A stretch of 64,000 nucleotides of DNA, taken from positions 62,001-126,000 of the forward strand of contig NZ_AZNZ01000001.1 of the NCBI RefSeq assembly GCF_000510725.1, read 5' to 3'. The notes under the pieces were generated by a model. That model was given only the letters and a program-made list of their open reading frames with translations, made no database searches and was not told where the DNA came from. The translations under genes and the position numbers were made by a program. This DNA is from Pseudoxanthomonas sp. J31 (lineage in GTDB: Bacteria > Pseudomonadota > Gammaproteobacteria > Xanthomonadales > Xanthomonadaceae). Below, in pieces: positions 15,616 to 24,622 of this stretch; within the stretch, counting starts at the first letter, position 1; every line of letters starts with the position of its first letter.

Positions 15616-18600
15616 TCAAAACCTGTAGCGCAGGCCGACGTAGTACTGGCGGCCGTTGACGGTGTAGCGGTCCGGCAGCTCGAGCGAGGAGTCGACGTAG
15701 CGGCTGTCGGGGGTATCGAGCAGGTTGATCGCCTCGAAGGTCGCGGTCAGGCGCGGGTTGATGCGGTAGGACATGTTGAAGTCCACGTTCTCCACCGAGT
15801 GCTTGCCGGTGACGTCGGCGGTGGCCAGCTGGTTGCCGTCCAGGTCCCACACGTTCTCGCGGCTGAGGATCTCGCTGATGTAGCCGTCGCGGTAGCTGGT
15901 TGAAACGCGCGCGCTGAAGCGGCCGTCGTCGTAGTACAGGGTGGCGTTGTACGAATTCGGCGACAGGTTGAGCAGGTCGTTCTCGGTGACCGTGGTGACC
16001 ACGGTGGCGTTGCCGTTGGACGAGGTGCTGAACCAGTACTTGATGCTGGACTCCACGTGGGTGTAGTTCAGCTGCACGCCGAACTTGCTCCAGATGCCGG
16101 GCAGGAAGGTGAAGGGCTGCTGGTAGGTCAGCTCGTAGCCCTTCAGCGGCCCGCCCGGGGTGTTGTAGTAGCTCTGCACGTTGAACAGCGTGTCCGGGCC
16201 GAAACCGGCCGGCAGCAGGTCCAGCGAGTAGCCCGTGCCGCCCCAGGTGGAGATCAGGCGGGTGCGCTGGATGTAGCTGTCGATGTCCTTGTAGAACAGC
16301 GCGCCGGACAGCAGCGCGCCCTCGGCGAAGTACCACTCCAGGCCGAGGTCGTAGTTGGTGGAGCGGTACGGGTCCAGCTTCGGGTTGCCGAGGTTGATCG
16401 AGAACACCCGGCCGTCATCGAAGTACTGGGTCGGGCCGCCGCTGACGCTGGGCGACAGGTAGGTCAGCGTCGGGCGGGCCATGGTCTTGGCCGCGCCGAA
16501 GCGCAGGACCAGCTCGTCGGTGAGGTCCCAGGCGACGTTCAGCGAGGGCAGCACGTCCTGGTAGCTGTGGTTCACGACGCTGCGCACCAGGTAGCGCTCG
16601 CCCGGCGCCGAGGTGGCGTTGGCCACGCCGAAGAAGGCCTCGCAGTTGGACGCGTTGAGCGCCGGGTCCGAAGCCGCGCACGGCGCCCAGCCGGAGGCGG
16701 TGATCTTCGTTTCCACCAGGCGCGCGCCGATGTTGCCGCGCAGCGGGCGGTCCAGCAGGTCGGTATTGAAATCCAGCTGCAGGTAGCCGGCCATGCTGCG
16801 CTCGTTGACCTCGAAGTTGTTGTTCGAGGAGCCGAAGTGGCCGACCCCCGCCAGGCGGTAATCGCCGCCCTGCAGGCCGTTGTCGCAGTTGCAGTAGATG
16901 TCCAGCAGCTCGGCGACCTTGCCGAAGTCCGGCGTCAGCCAGCTCGAAGGCGCGCCGGACAGGTTGCGGCCGAAGCCGTCCAGGGTGGTGCTGAGGTCGC
17001 CGACGCCCACCCCGTCCGGCAGGGCCTGGGCCAGGCGGCCGTAGCTGATGTGCCGGTATTCCTCCGAGCGCATGTCGTAGTCCTTGTACGCCAGGCCGGC
17101 GCGCAGGGAGAACGTCGGGTTGAGGATGAACTGCAGGTCGACCTTGGCGGTGTCGAACGTGTTCTCGACTGACTGCGGGTTGAGGCGGACCTCGCTGATG
17201 TTGGCCCCGCGCGCGGTCCCGTTGCTGTTGACCGGTACCACACCGTAGCCGCGCCAGGACCAGGCCGCCGGATCGTTGAGCGCGAACGGGAAGCCCATGC
17301 GCGGCATGTCCGGGTTGCCGCGCAGGTCCAGGACGAAGCCGTCGAGGTTGGAATTGTCGAAGCTGACCAGCGAGAACACCGGACGCTCGTAGTCGGAGCT
17401 GGAGTGGCCCAGCTGCGCGTCCAGCCGCACCGCATCGTTGAAGTGGTGCTCCAGCGACAGGCTGTACTGCTGGAACCTGGTCGTCTCCTCGATGCTGGTG
17501 GCCTCGGTGCGGAAGTCGACGTTGTCGAACACGCCATAGGTCAGGCGGTTGCGGTCGTCGACCTCGGCCTCGCGCACCACGATCTGGGTCTTGCCGCCGA
17601 GGTTGGCGGCGCGGTGCAGGTTGGCGCCGAGCGAGTCCTCGCGCTGGTCCTTGGACAGTTCCGAGTACATGGCGTCGAAGCTGACGATGGTGTCGTCGCT
17701 GGCGCGCCACTGCAGGGCGCCGGTCAGGCCCAGCCGCTCGATCTCGCTGGCGGTGCGGATATAGCGCGGGTAACGCGGGATCCAGGCGTTGGTCGCGGTC
17801 TCGTAGGCGGCGATGTTCTCCGGGGTGGCCGCCGGGCGCGGCAGCCCGGTGCCGCAGTTCTCCGCGTCGATGCCGTAGCTGCCCCAGCCGTTGTTGCGGT
17901 CCTGGTTGGCCTGCGAGCCGGTGCCGGCCGGGGTCTCGTTGGGCAGCGGGTTGCGCGGGGTCTGCGGGTCGTAGCCGACCGGCGAGCAGAAGCCGTAGGT
18001 ACCGTTGTTGTTGGCGTTGGACTGGTTGGAGTTGCGGTGGTTGCCGTGTTCCCAGCGCACCGGGTTGTAGCCTTCCTCGTACACGTTGCGGCGGCTGTAG
18101 GAGGCCGACAGCAGGGCGCCGAAGCGGCCGTCGTTCCAGGTGTTGGACACCAGGCCGGAGACGCGCGGGTCGACCTCGCGCGCCAGCTCGCCGTAACCGG
18201 CCTGGGCGCTGGCCGAGGCGCGGAAGCCGTCGAAGTCGAACGGGCGCGAACCGCGCAGGTCCACGGTCGAGCCCAGCGAACCCTCGTCCATCTGCGCCGA
18301 CTGGGTCTTGTTGACCTTGACCTGGCTGAAGAGCTCGGAGGCGAAGGTGTTGAAGTCGAAGCCGCGGCTGCGGTTCACGCCGCCGGTGCCGGTGCCGGCG
18401 GTGGCCAGCGCCTCCAGGCCGTTGAGGCGGACCCGGGTGAAGTCCGAACCCAGGCCGCGGATGGAGATGCGCTGGCCCTCGCCGCCTTCGCGGTCGATCG
18501 ACACGCCGGCGATGCGCTGCATCGATTCGGCCAGGTTCTGGTCGGGGAACTTGCCGATGTCCTCGGCGTAGATCGCGTCGACCTGCTCGGTCGAGTAGCG

Positions 18601-18774
18601 CTTCTCGTCCAGCGACTTCTGCAGGCTCTGGCGATAGCCGGTGACGGTGACCGCGTCGAGCTCGGTCGGATCGGGCGAAGCCTGCTGTGCGGCGAGCGGC
18701 GCGGACAGGGCAAGGCCGATGGCCGCGGCAAGCATGGTAACCGGTGTCTTTCCGAAACGGACGTACGGCGACAT
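15616..18774 (-). CDS. TonB-dependent receptor, Xanthomonas/Caulobacter type (pectin locus, copy 1)
   Basis: This 1052-residue outer-membrane receptor imports a ligand, here probably an oligogalacturonate, with energy from TonB. It has a signal peptide (MSPYVRFGKTPVTMLAAAIGL...AQQ) and a TonB-box-like ELDAVTVTGYRQSL. The plug includes EDIGKFPDQNLAESMQRIAGV and GLGSDFTRVRLNG, typical of the TIGR01782-like family, and the beta barrel ends in YVGLRYRF with the terminal Phe needed for assembly. GGGAGGG precedes the ATG. It is transcribed with PL10 downstream, and a candidate operator lies 76 bases upstream. Ligand assignment comes only from context. Confidence 0.95.
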   Translation of the reverse strand: MSPYVRFGKTPVTMLAAAIGLALSAPLAAQQASPDPTELDAVTVTGYRQSLQKSLDEKRYSTEQVDAIYAEDIGKFPDQNLAESMQRIAGVSIDREGGEGQRISIRGLGSDFTRVRLNGLEALATAGTGTGGVNRSRGFDFNTFASELFSQVKVNKTQSAQMDEGSLGSTVDLRGSRPFDFDGFRASASAQAGYGELAREVDPRVSGLVSNTWNDGRFGALLSASYSRRNVYEEGYNPVRWEHGNHRNSNQSNANNNGTYGFCSPVGYDPQTPRNPLPNETPAGTGSQANQDRNNGWGSYGIDAENCGTGLPRPAATPENIAAYETATNAWIPRYPRYIRTASEIERLGLTGALQWRASDDTIVSFDAMYSELSKDQREDSLGANLHRAANLGGKTQIVVREAEVDDRNRLTYGVFDNVDFRTEATSIEETTRFQQYSLSLEHHFNDAVRLDAQLGHSSSDYERPVFSLVSFDNSNLDGFVLDLRGNPDMPRMGFPFALNDPAAWSWRGYGVVPVNSNGTARGANISEVRLNPQSVENTFDTAKVDLQFILNPTFSLRAGLAYKDYDMRSEEYRHISYGRLAQALPDGVGVGDLSTTLDGFGRNLSGAPSSWLTPDFGKVAELLDIYCNCDNGLQGGDYRLAGVGHFGSSNNNFEVNERSMAGYLQLDFNTDLLDRPLRGNIGARLVETKITASGWAPCAASDPALNASNCEAFFGVANATSAPGERYLVRSVVNHSYQDVLPSLNVAWDLTDELVLRFGAAKTMARPTLTYLSPSVSGGPTQYFDDGRVFSINLGNPKLDPYRSTNYDLGLEWYFAEGALLSGALFYKDIDSYIQRTRLISTWGGTGYSLDLLPAGFGPDTLFNVQSYYNTPGGPLKGYELTYQQPFTFLPGIWSKFGVQLNYTHVESSIKYWFSTSSNGNATVVTTVTENDLLNLSPNSYNATLYYDDGRFSARVSTSYRDGYISEILSRENVWDLDGNQLATADVTGKHSVENVDFNMSYRINPRLTATFEAINLLDTPDSRYVDSSLELPDRYTVNGRQYYVGLRYRF
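18736..18750 (-). promoter_or_regulatory. Operator-like sequence inside TBDR 1 signal peptide
   Basis: The coding strand reads AAGACACCGGTTACC (codons for KTPVT). The 15 bases are identical in the second TBDR (21780-21794) and nearly match the hydratase operator GACACCGGTTTACC. ACA and GTT are uncommon codons in this GC-rich genome. It may be a secondary binding site or just a conserved peptide. Confidence 0.35.
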
Positions 18775-18849
18775 GGGTCCCTCCCAGGACATATGCAGTG
18801 GTGGCTTGGAGCCGTCGGCGCCGTCGTCGGGAACCGCATGGCGACGCGG

Positions 18850-18868
18850 ATGACACCGATAGTCAAAC
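18850..18868 (+). promoter_or_regulatory. Candidate operator upstream of TBDR 1
   Basis: Reads ATGACACCGATAGTCAAAC, 76 bases before the TBDR start. In gene direction it becomes GTTTGACTATCGGTGTCAT and includes TTGACT, a plausible -35 box. Confidence 0.72.
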
Positions 18869-19016
18869 CGAAGGTAGCAGCCCCTGCACGGCCCCGCATC
18901 GTGCGCCGCAACAGCGCATGCAGGCAGGCGGGGCCTGGATGCACGCGGTGCCTGGGTCTCCCGTGGACGCCGTCGAGCGCACCGGCGGAGGCGTGCCGCG
19001 GAAGCGTCGGCCGCAC

Positions 19017-19052
19017 GCAAAAGAAAACCGGGGCGGCAGGGCCGCCCCGGTT
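19017..19052 (-). terminator. Rho-independent terminator of TBDR 2
   Basis: A perfect 12-bp stem (AACCGGGGCGGC / GCCGCCCCGGTT) with a 3-base loop is followed on the minus strand by TTTTCTTTT. It lies 22 bases past the TBDR 2 stop and separates that gene from the TBDR 1 promoter region. Confidence 0.9.
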
Positions 19053-19073
19053 CCAGGGTCCAGGCGTGGATGC

Positions 19074-21818
19074 TCAGAACTTGTAGCGGATGCCCATCAG
19101 GTACTGGCGTCCGGTCAGGCTGTAATCCAGCGGCAGCTGCGAGGCGGCGCCGACCCAGGACTGCAGCGACGGCTCGTTGGTGAGGTTGATGCCTTCCAGG
19201 CTCAGCTCGATCTGCTCGCTGACCTTGTAGCGCAGCGAGGCGTCGACGTAGGTGATGCCGTTCTGGCCATGCACGTCGCTGGTGAAGCCCTGCTCGGTGC
19301 CCGGGACCTGGATCAGGTAGTTGTCGCGGTTGGTCGCCGAGACGCGGCCGGAGAAGGTCTGGCCTTCGTAGAACAGGGTGGCGTTCCACGAGTGCCGCGA
19401 CAGGCCGGTCAGGTCGGTGCGCAGCGAAGCGGCGCCGGAGCTGGTCAGGTACTGGATCTTCGAATCGACGAAGGTGTAGTTCAGCTGCACGCCCAGGTTG
19501 GCCCAGTTGCCCGGCAGGAAGGTGAACGGCTGGATGAAGTTCGCCTCCACGCCCTTGAGCGGGCCGCCCGGGGTGTTGACCGGCACCGAGAACACGAAGT
19601 CGTCGTTCGCGCTGACGCCGAAGCCCTCGGCGACGCTGGCCGGCAGGCCGCTGGTGTAGAACGGCCGCACCTCGCGGGTGGTCTGCACGAAGCTCTCGAT
19701 GTCCTTGTAGAACAGCCCCAGGCTCAGCATCGCGCTGTCCTGGAAGTACCACTCGGCCGACAGGTCGTAGGTCTCGGCGCGGATCGGGTCGAGGCCCGGA
19801 TTGCCGCCGGTGACGTTGCGCGAGCCGCCGCTGACGCTGACGGTCACGCCCGGGGTCAGGCTGCCCAGTCCCGGGCGGCTCATGACCTTGGCCGCGCCGA
19901 AGCGGACCAGCAGGTCGGGCGCGACCTCGGCGACCAGGTTCAGCGACGGCAGGGTGTCGCTGTACTCGCGCGAGACGGTCAACGGGGTGGGCGTGCCGGC
20001 GATGGTGGCGATGCCGGTCGAGGCCTGCTTGGTCTTGACGTAGCGCACGCCGAAGTTGCCCGAGAACGGGATGTTGCCCAGGTCGGTGGAGAACTCGCCC
20101 ATCAGGTAGGCGCCGCGGTCCTTCTCCTCGACGCTGCGGTTGTTGGCCGCGTACGGCGACAGGGCGAAGGTGCCGTCGCCGCTGAAGATGTCGAAGTGGT
20201 CGGCGATGGCGTCGAAGTCCGGCACCACCCACTGGCCCGGCGAACCGGACATGCCGCTCAGGCGCGCCATCTGCACCATGTCCACCGGCACGATCCGGGT
20301 GCCGTCCGAGAACGCCGGCACGATGGTCTCGGTGGCGGTGCGGCGCCACTCCATCGACTCGAAGCCGTAGTCCTTGGCCAGCACGCCGCCCTTGAGGCGG
20401 AAGCCGGGGCTGATGCTCCAGTTGAAGTCGAGCTGGCCGACGTCGAAGTCGTTCTCGACCTTGTTGGCGCGCATGCGGATGGTGGACAGGGTCCAGCCTT
20501 CCGGATCGGTCGGGTCGATGCCGTAGTCGATTACCGGCGCCCACTTGTCGCCGCGGTAGTCGTAGCTGTAGCCGTCGACGTTGAGCTTGTCCATCATGAT
20601 CGTCGCCTGCACGGGATTGTCGTGCCGGGACGAGGAGGTGCCGAGCTTGCCGGTCAGCTTGAAGCTGTCGCTGAACTCGTGCTCGCCGGACAGGCTGACC
20701 TGCTTGAAGACCGTATCCCACTCGTCGTAGCGGTGCTCGGCGCGCACGTCGACGTCGTCGAAGCGGCCGTACAGCAGCGCACCCGTGGCCGGGTCGATGT
20801 AGCCGTCGCGGACGATGGTCTCGGGCTTGCCGCCCTGCGAGGCCGAGCGGCTGAAGGAGATCGCCTCGATGTAGTGCTCGCGGCGGGTCGCGTCGATCTT
20901 CGAGTACAGGCCGTCCAGCGAGAACTGGGTGTTGTCGCCGGGCTTGAACTGCAGCGAGGCGGTCACGCCGGTGCGGTCCTGGTCGTGCTCCATCCAGGTG
21001 TAGCGCGGGAAGCGCGGGTGGAACACGTCGGCGGACATGGCATCGGTGAAGGTCGAGGCCGGATTGAAGCCGCCGTTGCTGGTGCCGTTGGCCCAGCGGC
21101 CGGTGCCGGTGCCCTGCTCCAGCGCCTTGCGCTTGGTGTGGGCCACCGACAGCAGGGCGCCGAACCTGCCGTCGGCCCAGGTGTTGGCGATCAGGCCGGC
21201 CACGCGCGGGGTGGCGTCGCCGGACATGTCGTTGTAGGAGGCCTGCGCGCTGGCGGCGACGGTGAAGCCGCTGTAGTCGAACGGACGCGCGGTGACCAGG
21301 TCGACCGTGGCGCCCAGCGAGCCCTCCTCGACGTCGGCCTGCGCGGTCTTGCGCACGATCATCTGCGAGAACAGGTCCGAGGCGAAGACGTTGAAGTCGA
21401 AGCCGCGGGTGCGGTTGGTGCCGCCGTTCTGGTCGGTGGAGCCGACCGTGGTCAGCGCCTCCATGCCGTTGATGCGCACGCGGGTGAAGTCCGGGCCCAG
21501 GCCGCGGACGGAGATGTTGCGGCCCTCGCCGGCGTCACGGGTGATGACCACGCCGGGAATGCGCTGCAGCGATTCGGCCAGGTTGAGGTCGGGGAACTTG
21601 CCCACGTCCTCGGCGACGATGGCGTCGACCACGCCGGCCTCGCCACGCTTGATGTCGATGGCGCGCTCGAGGCTGGCGCGATAGCCGGTCACCACGATGG
21701 TGTCCAGTTCCACCGCCTGCCCGGTCTCTTGCGCGAACACAGGTGCATGCAGCGCGAGGCCGATGGATGCGGCCAGCAAGGTAACCGGTGTCTTACGGCG
21801 GTTGCTACGAGTGTGCAT
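19074..21818 (-). CDS. TonB-dependent receptor, Xanthomonas/Caulobacter type (pectin locus, copy 2)
   Basis: This 914-residue outer-membrane receptor is a paralogue of the TBDR at 15616. It shares the KTPVTLLAASIGLAL signal peptide, the TonB box ELDTIVVTGYRASL, plug motifs EDVGKFPDLNLAESLQRIPGV and GLGPDFTRVRINGMEAL, and a barrel ending in YLMGIRYKF. It is about 140 residues shorter, mainly in the extracellular part of the barrel, so it probably takes a different oligosaccharide. GGGAGGGG precedes the ATG. The gene stands alone between a strong terminator (19017) and an operator (21881), and is divergent from KDG kinase. The ligand is inferred from the locus. Confidence 0.95.
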   Translation of the reverse strand: MHTRSNRRKTPVTLLAASIGLALHAPVFAQETGQAVELDTIVVTGYRASLERAIDIKRGEAGVVDAIVAEDVGKFPDLNLAESLQRIPGVVITRDAGEGRNISVRGLGPDFTRVRINGMEALTTVGSTDQNGGTNRTRGFDFNVFASDLFSQMIVRKTAQADVEEGSLGATVDLVTARPFDYSGFTVAASAQASYNDMSGDATPRVAGLIANTWADGRFGALLSVAHTKRKALEQGTGTGRWANGTSNGGFNPASTFTDAMSADVFHPRFPRYTWMEHDQDRTGVTASLQFKPGDNTQFSLDGLYSKIDATRREHYIEAISFSRSASQGGKPETIVRDGYIDPATGALLYGRFDDVDVRAEHRYDEWDTVFKQVSLSGEHEFSDSFKLTGKLGTSSSRHDNPVQATIMMDKLNVDGYSYDYRGDKWAPVIDYGIDPTDPEGWTLSTIRMRANKVENDFDVGQLDFNWSISPGFRLKGGVLAKDYGFESMEWRRTATETIVPAFSDGTRIVPVDMVQMARLSGMSGSPGQWVVPDFDAIADHFDIFSGDGTFALSPYAANNRSVEEKDRGAYLMGEFSTDLGNIPFSGNFGVRYVKTKQASTGIATIAGTPTPLTVSREYSDTLPSLNLVAEVAPDLLVRFGAAKVMSRPGLGSLTPGVTVSVSGGSRNVTGGNPGLDPIRAETYDLSAEWYFQDSAMLSLGLFYKDIESFVQTTREVRPFYTSGLPASVAEGFGVSANDDFVFSVPVNTPGGPLKGVEANFIQPFTFLPGNWANLGVQLNYTFVDSKIQYLTSSGAASLRTDLTGLSRHSWNATLFYEGQTFSGRVSATNRDNYLIQVPGTEQGFTSDVHGQNGITYVDASLRYKVSEQIELSLEGINLTNEPSLQSWVGAASQLPLDYSLTGRQYLMGIRYKF
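21780..21794 (-). promoter_or_regulatory. Operator-like sequence inside TBDR 2 signal peptide
   Basis: The coding strand reads AAGACACCGGTTACC, identical over 15 bases to the copy in TBDR 1 (18736-18750), although the flanking codons differ. It is part of the KTPVT codons, so function at the DNA level is uncertain. Confidence 0.35.
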
Positions 21819-21880
21819 ATCCCCTCCCAGGGCTGACTATCTCGGAATGCGTTGTGCGTTGGACTAAGGGGCCAAGCGGC

Positions 21881-21899
21881 ATGACACCGCTGGTCAAAC
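21881..21899 (+). promoter_or_regulatory. Candidate operator upstream of TBDR 2
   Basis: Reads ATGACACCGCTGGTCAAAC, 63 bases before the TBDR 2 start. The 302-base TBDR 2/kdgK spacer (21819-22120) holds this site and the one at 22006; I see nothing else in it. Confidence 0.7.
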
Positions 21900-22005
21900 G
21901 GGACGCTAACACCGCGTCCGGGCATGGGGCATCTTGCGCCGCAGCACGATCAACCTTGGTAGCGGTCACATCCGCGGATACGCCGAAACCCGCGCCAGCA
22001 TTACA

Positions 22006-22021
22006 ATGACACCGATAGCCA
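22006..22021 (+). promoter_or_regulatory. Candidate operator upstream of kdgK
   Basis: Reads ATGACACCGATAGCCA, 100 bases before the kdgK ATG. One base of the right half differs from the other sites (GCCA for GTCA). Confidence 0.65.
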
Positions 22022-22120
22022 CGATTTCCGGCCAATGGCCGCGCCAACTGCGCCGCCGCCCATGCCACCATCCATCCCCCCGCCTCCGGGCGGTCCCCCA
22101 GCCAGAGCCAAGGAGTCGCG

Positions 22121-23140
22121 ATGTCCGCGCGTGTCGTGTGTTTCGGTGAACTGTTGCTGCGCCTGAGCGCGCCTGGCCGCGAGAAGCTGCTGCAGAGCCC
22201 GCAGCTGGAAGTCCGGGTGGGGGGCGCGGAGGCCAACGTCGGGGTGTCGCTGGCCCGGTTCGGCCACCGCGTCGACATGGTCAGCACCGTGGCCGACAAC
22301 GCCCTGGGCGAGGCCGTCGTCGGCGAGCTGCGGCGCCATGGGGTCGGCACCTCCGCCGTGCGCCACGTGCCCGGGCGCATGGGCCTGTACTTCCTGGCCC
22401 CCGGCGCCATCCACCGGCCGGCCGAGGTCCTGTACGACCGCGCCGGCTCGGCCTTCGCCCTGGCCGCGGAAGAGGCCTACGACTGGCCGGCGTTGCTGGC
22501 CGGGGCCGACTGGCTGCACCTGTCCGGCATCACCCCGGCGCTGGGCGCCAACACCGCCGCCGCCGCCCTGGCCGCGGCCCGCGCCGCGCGCGCCGCCGGG
22601 GTGAAGGTGTCGTTCGATGGCAACTTCCGGCCGAAGCTGTGGGAGGCATGGGAGGGCGATGCCCGGGCCATCCTGCGCGGGCTGATGGCCGAGGCCGACG
22701 TGCTGTTCGCCGACCACCGCGACATGGGCGTGGTGCTCGGCGGCCAGTACGCGCAGGCCGAGCCCCTGCAGCGGGTTGAAGCCGCGGCCGCCGATGCCTT
22801 CGCTGCCTTCCCGCACCTGCAGTGGCTGGCCTGCACCCTGCGCAGCCCGCGCAACGTCGACCACCACGCCCTGGCCGGCGTCCTGGTCGGCCGCTCGTCG
22901 GGCACCGCGCTGGCACCGCAGGAGGAGGTCGGCCCGATCGTGGACCGCATCGGCGGCGGCGACGCCTTCGCCGCCGGCGTGCTGCACGGCCTCGCACGCG
23001 GCTGGGAACCGGAGCGCACGATCCGCTTCGGCCTGGCCGCCGGCTGCCTCAAGCATTCGGTCCCGGGCGACTTCAACCTGGTATCGGAGGCCGACGTCGA
23101 GGCGCTGGTCGGCGAGGGCCGCTACGACGTGAAGCGCTAG
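22121..23140 (+). CDS. kdgK: 2-dehydro-3-deoxygluconokinase (KDG kinase)
   Basis: This PfkB-family sugar kinase phosphorylates 2-keto-3-deoxygluconate, the common product of pectin monomer breakdown, to KDPG for the Entner-Doudoroff aldolase. The 339 residues show the N-terminal CFGELLLRLS, the substrate-binding VGGAEANVGVSLARFG (about 32-47), FDGNFRPKLW in the middle, and the catalytic GGGDAFAAG at 278-286 with base Asp281. The start has AAGGAG at the proper distance. It is divergent from TBDR 2 with an operator 100 bases upstream. No KDPG aldolase gene is adjacent. The enzyme links the extracellular pectin system to central metabolism. Confidence 0.93.
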   Translation: MSARVVCFGELLLRLSAPGREKLLQSPQLEVRVGGAEANVGVSLARFGHRVDMVSTVADNALGEAVVGELRRHGVGTSAVRHVPGRMGLYFLAPGAIHRPAEVLYDRAGSAFALAAEEAYDWPALLAGADWLHLSGITPALGANTAAAALAAARAARAAGVKVSFDGNFRPKLWEAWEGDARAILRGLMAEADVLFADHRDMGVVLGGQYAQAEPLQRVEAAAADAFAAFPHLQWLACTLRSPRNVDHHALAGVLVGRSSGTALAPQEEVGPIVDRIGGGDAFAAGVLHGLARGWEPERTIRFGLAAGCLKHSVPGDFNLVSEADVEALVGEGRYDVKR

Positions 23141-23159
23141 CCGGAGCCGCGGTGCTGCC

Positions 23160-23187
23160 GGAGGGAGGCCGGCTACGGCCGCCCTCC
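23160..23187 (+). terminator. Hairpin after kdgK
   Basis: GGAGGGAGGCCG and CGGCCGCCCTCC form a 12-bp stem with one mismatch and a 4-base loop, 20 bases past the kdgK stop. There is no T-run. Confidence 0.5.
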
Positions 23188-23306
23188 CCGCATGCGCCTG
23201 GCCTGGAGTGCCTGGCCTGCCTGCGACCGAAACCCAAACGCTGCACATCGCCCCTGGCCGATCCTGTCGGTCGCGGCCCTGCGGGGCGCACGCCAGCGGA
23301 GCGCGC

Positions 23307-23963
23307 ATGCTGCCGACCATCACCGCCTTCAGGAACTCGCCCGACCGTGGCCGGGGCCTGGCCCGCGACCTGCGCGTGCGCTGGGCGCTGGAGGAGGTCG
23401 GGCAGCCGTACCGGGTGCAGCTGCTGGACTTCGCCGAGCTCAAGGCGCCGACCCACCGCGCGATCCAGCCATTCGGCCAGATCCCGACCTACGAGGACGG
23501 CGAACTGGCGCTGTTCGAATCCGGTGCCATCGTCCTGCACCTGGCCGAGCGCCATGGCGTTCTGCTGCCGCAGGACCCGGGCGCGCGCATCCGGGCGATC
23601 GGCTGGATGTTCGCCGCGCTGAACACGGTGGAGCCATCGGTGTTCGAACTTTCGCTGGCCTCCATCCTGGACCGCGGCAAGCCATGGCTCGCCGACCGCA
23701 TGGCCGCGCTGGAGGCGCAGGCACGGCGCCGGCTGGGCGACCTCGCGTGGCGCCTGGGAGACGCACCCTGGCTGGACGGCGGATTCAGCGCCGGCGACCT
23801 GCTGATGGTGACCGTGCTGGCGCGCGCGGAGGCCCATGGCCTGCTCGAAGGCTTCCCCAACCTGGTCGCCTACCTCCAGCGTGGCCGCGCGCGGCCGGCA
23901 TGGCAGCGCGCGTACCAGGCCCAGCACGAGGCCTTCCTGCGCACCCGGGTGGAGCCGTCCTGA
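23307..23963 (+). CDS. Glutathione S-transferase family protein
   Basis: This 218-residue cytoplasmic protein has the GST layout: a thioredoxin-like N-terminal domain with RVRWALEEVGQPYRV (about 22-36) and FGQIPTYEDGELALFESGAIVLHLAER, holding the cis-Pro and the glutathione-binding ES pair. The all-helical C-terminal domain includes WLDGGFSAGDLLMVTVL. It probably conjugates or reduces electrophiles with glutathione; the substrate cannot be predicted. The ATG at 23307 has GGAG eight bases before it. The gene is not part of the pectin system and converges with the response-regulator gene downstream. Confidence 0.9.
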   Translation: MLPTITAFRNSPDRGRGLARDLRVRWALEEVGQPYRVQLLDFAELKAPTHRAIQPFGQIPTYEDGELALFESGAIVLHLAERHGVLLPQDPGARIRAIGWMFAALNTVEPSVFELSLASILDRGKPWLADRMAALEAQARRRLGDLAWRLGDAPWLDGGFSAGDLLMVTVLARAEAHGLLEGFPNLVAYLQRGRARPAWQRAYQAQHEAFLRTRVEPS

Positions 23964-23983
23964 ACGCGGCGTACCGCGGATGA

Positions 23984-24622
23984 TCAGATGATCCGCAGGG
24001 TGATCGCCTTGAGCACGGCGCGGGTGCGGTCGCGGGTGCCGAGCTTGTCGAGGATGGCGGAGACGTAGTTCTTCACCGTGCCCTCGGCCAGGAACAGGCT
24101 GCGCGCGATTTCCTTGTTGGAATAGCCGCCGGCCAGCAGCCGCAGGATCGCCACCTCGCGCGGGCTGAAGCCCTCCTCAGGAGGGGTGTCGTCGCGGAAG
24201 CGGAAGCGCGCGCGCACCGGCTCGGTGGAGACCGGCGCCAGCAGGGTGCCGCCGGCGGCCACATGCCGGATCGCCTCGTGCAGTTGCTCCGGCGCGGCGT
24301 CCTTGAGCAGGAAACCCTGGGCCCCGGCCTCGCGCGCGTGCAGCAGCAGGTCGGCCTCGTCGAAGGTGGTCAGCAGCAGCACCGGGGTGGGGTCGCCGCG
24401 CCCGCGCAGGGCGTGGACCATGGCGATGCCGTCCAGGCCGGGCATGCGCACGTCGCTGAGGATCACGTCCACCGGCTGCGCGGCCACCGCCTCGAGCAGG
24501 GCATGGCCGTCCTCGGCCTCCAGCGCCACCACCAGGTCCAGCCGCTCCAGCAGGGCGCGCAGGCCGGCGCGGACCAGGGCCTGGTCGTCGGCCAGGGCCA
24601 GGCGCAGCGCGGATCCGCTCAT
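23984..24622 (-). CDS. NarL/FixJ-family response regulator
   Basis: This 212-residue DNA-binding response regulator has a receiver domain (ADDQALVRAG with acidic residues 12-13, phospho-acceptor Asp57 in VDVILSDVRMPG, Lys in FLLKDA) and a C-terminal LuxR-type helix-turn-helix (SPREVAILRLLAGGYSNKEI, then LAEGTVKNYVSAIL). It is encoded directly after its probable sensor kinase with an ATGA overlap, the usual arrangement of a DesK/DesR-type pair. Targets are unknown; membrane or cell-envelope stress genes are common in this family. Confidence 0.93.
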   Translation of the reverse strand: MSGSALRLALADDQALVRAGLRALLERLDLVVALEAEDGHALLEAVAAQPVDVILSDVRMPGLDGIAMVHALRGRGDPTPVLLLTTFDEADLLLHAREAGAQGFLLKDAAPEQLHEAIRHVAAGGTLLAPVSTEPVRARFRFRDDTPPEEGFSPREVAILRLLAGGYSNKEIARSLFLAEGTVKNYVSAILDKLGTRDRTRAVLKAITLRII

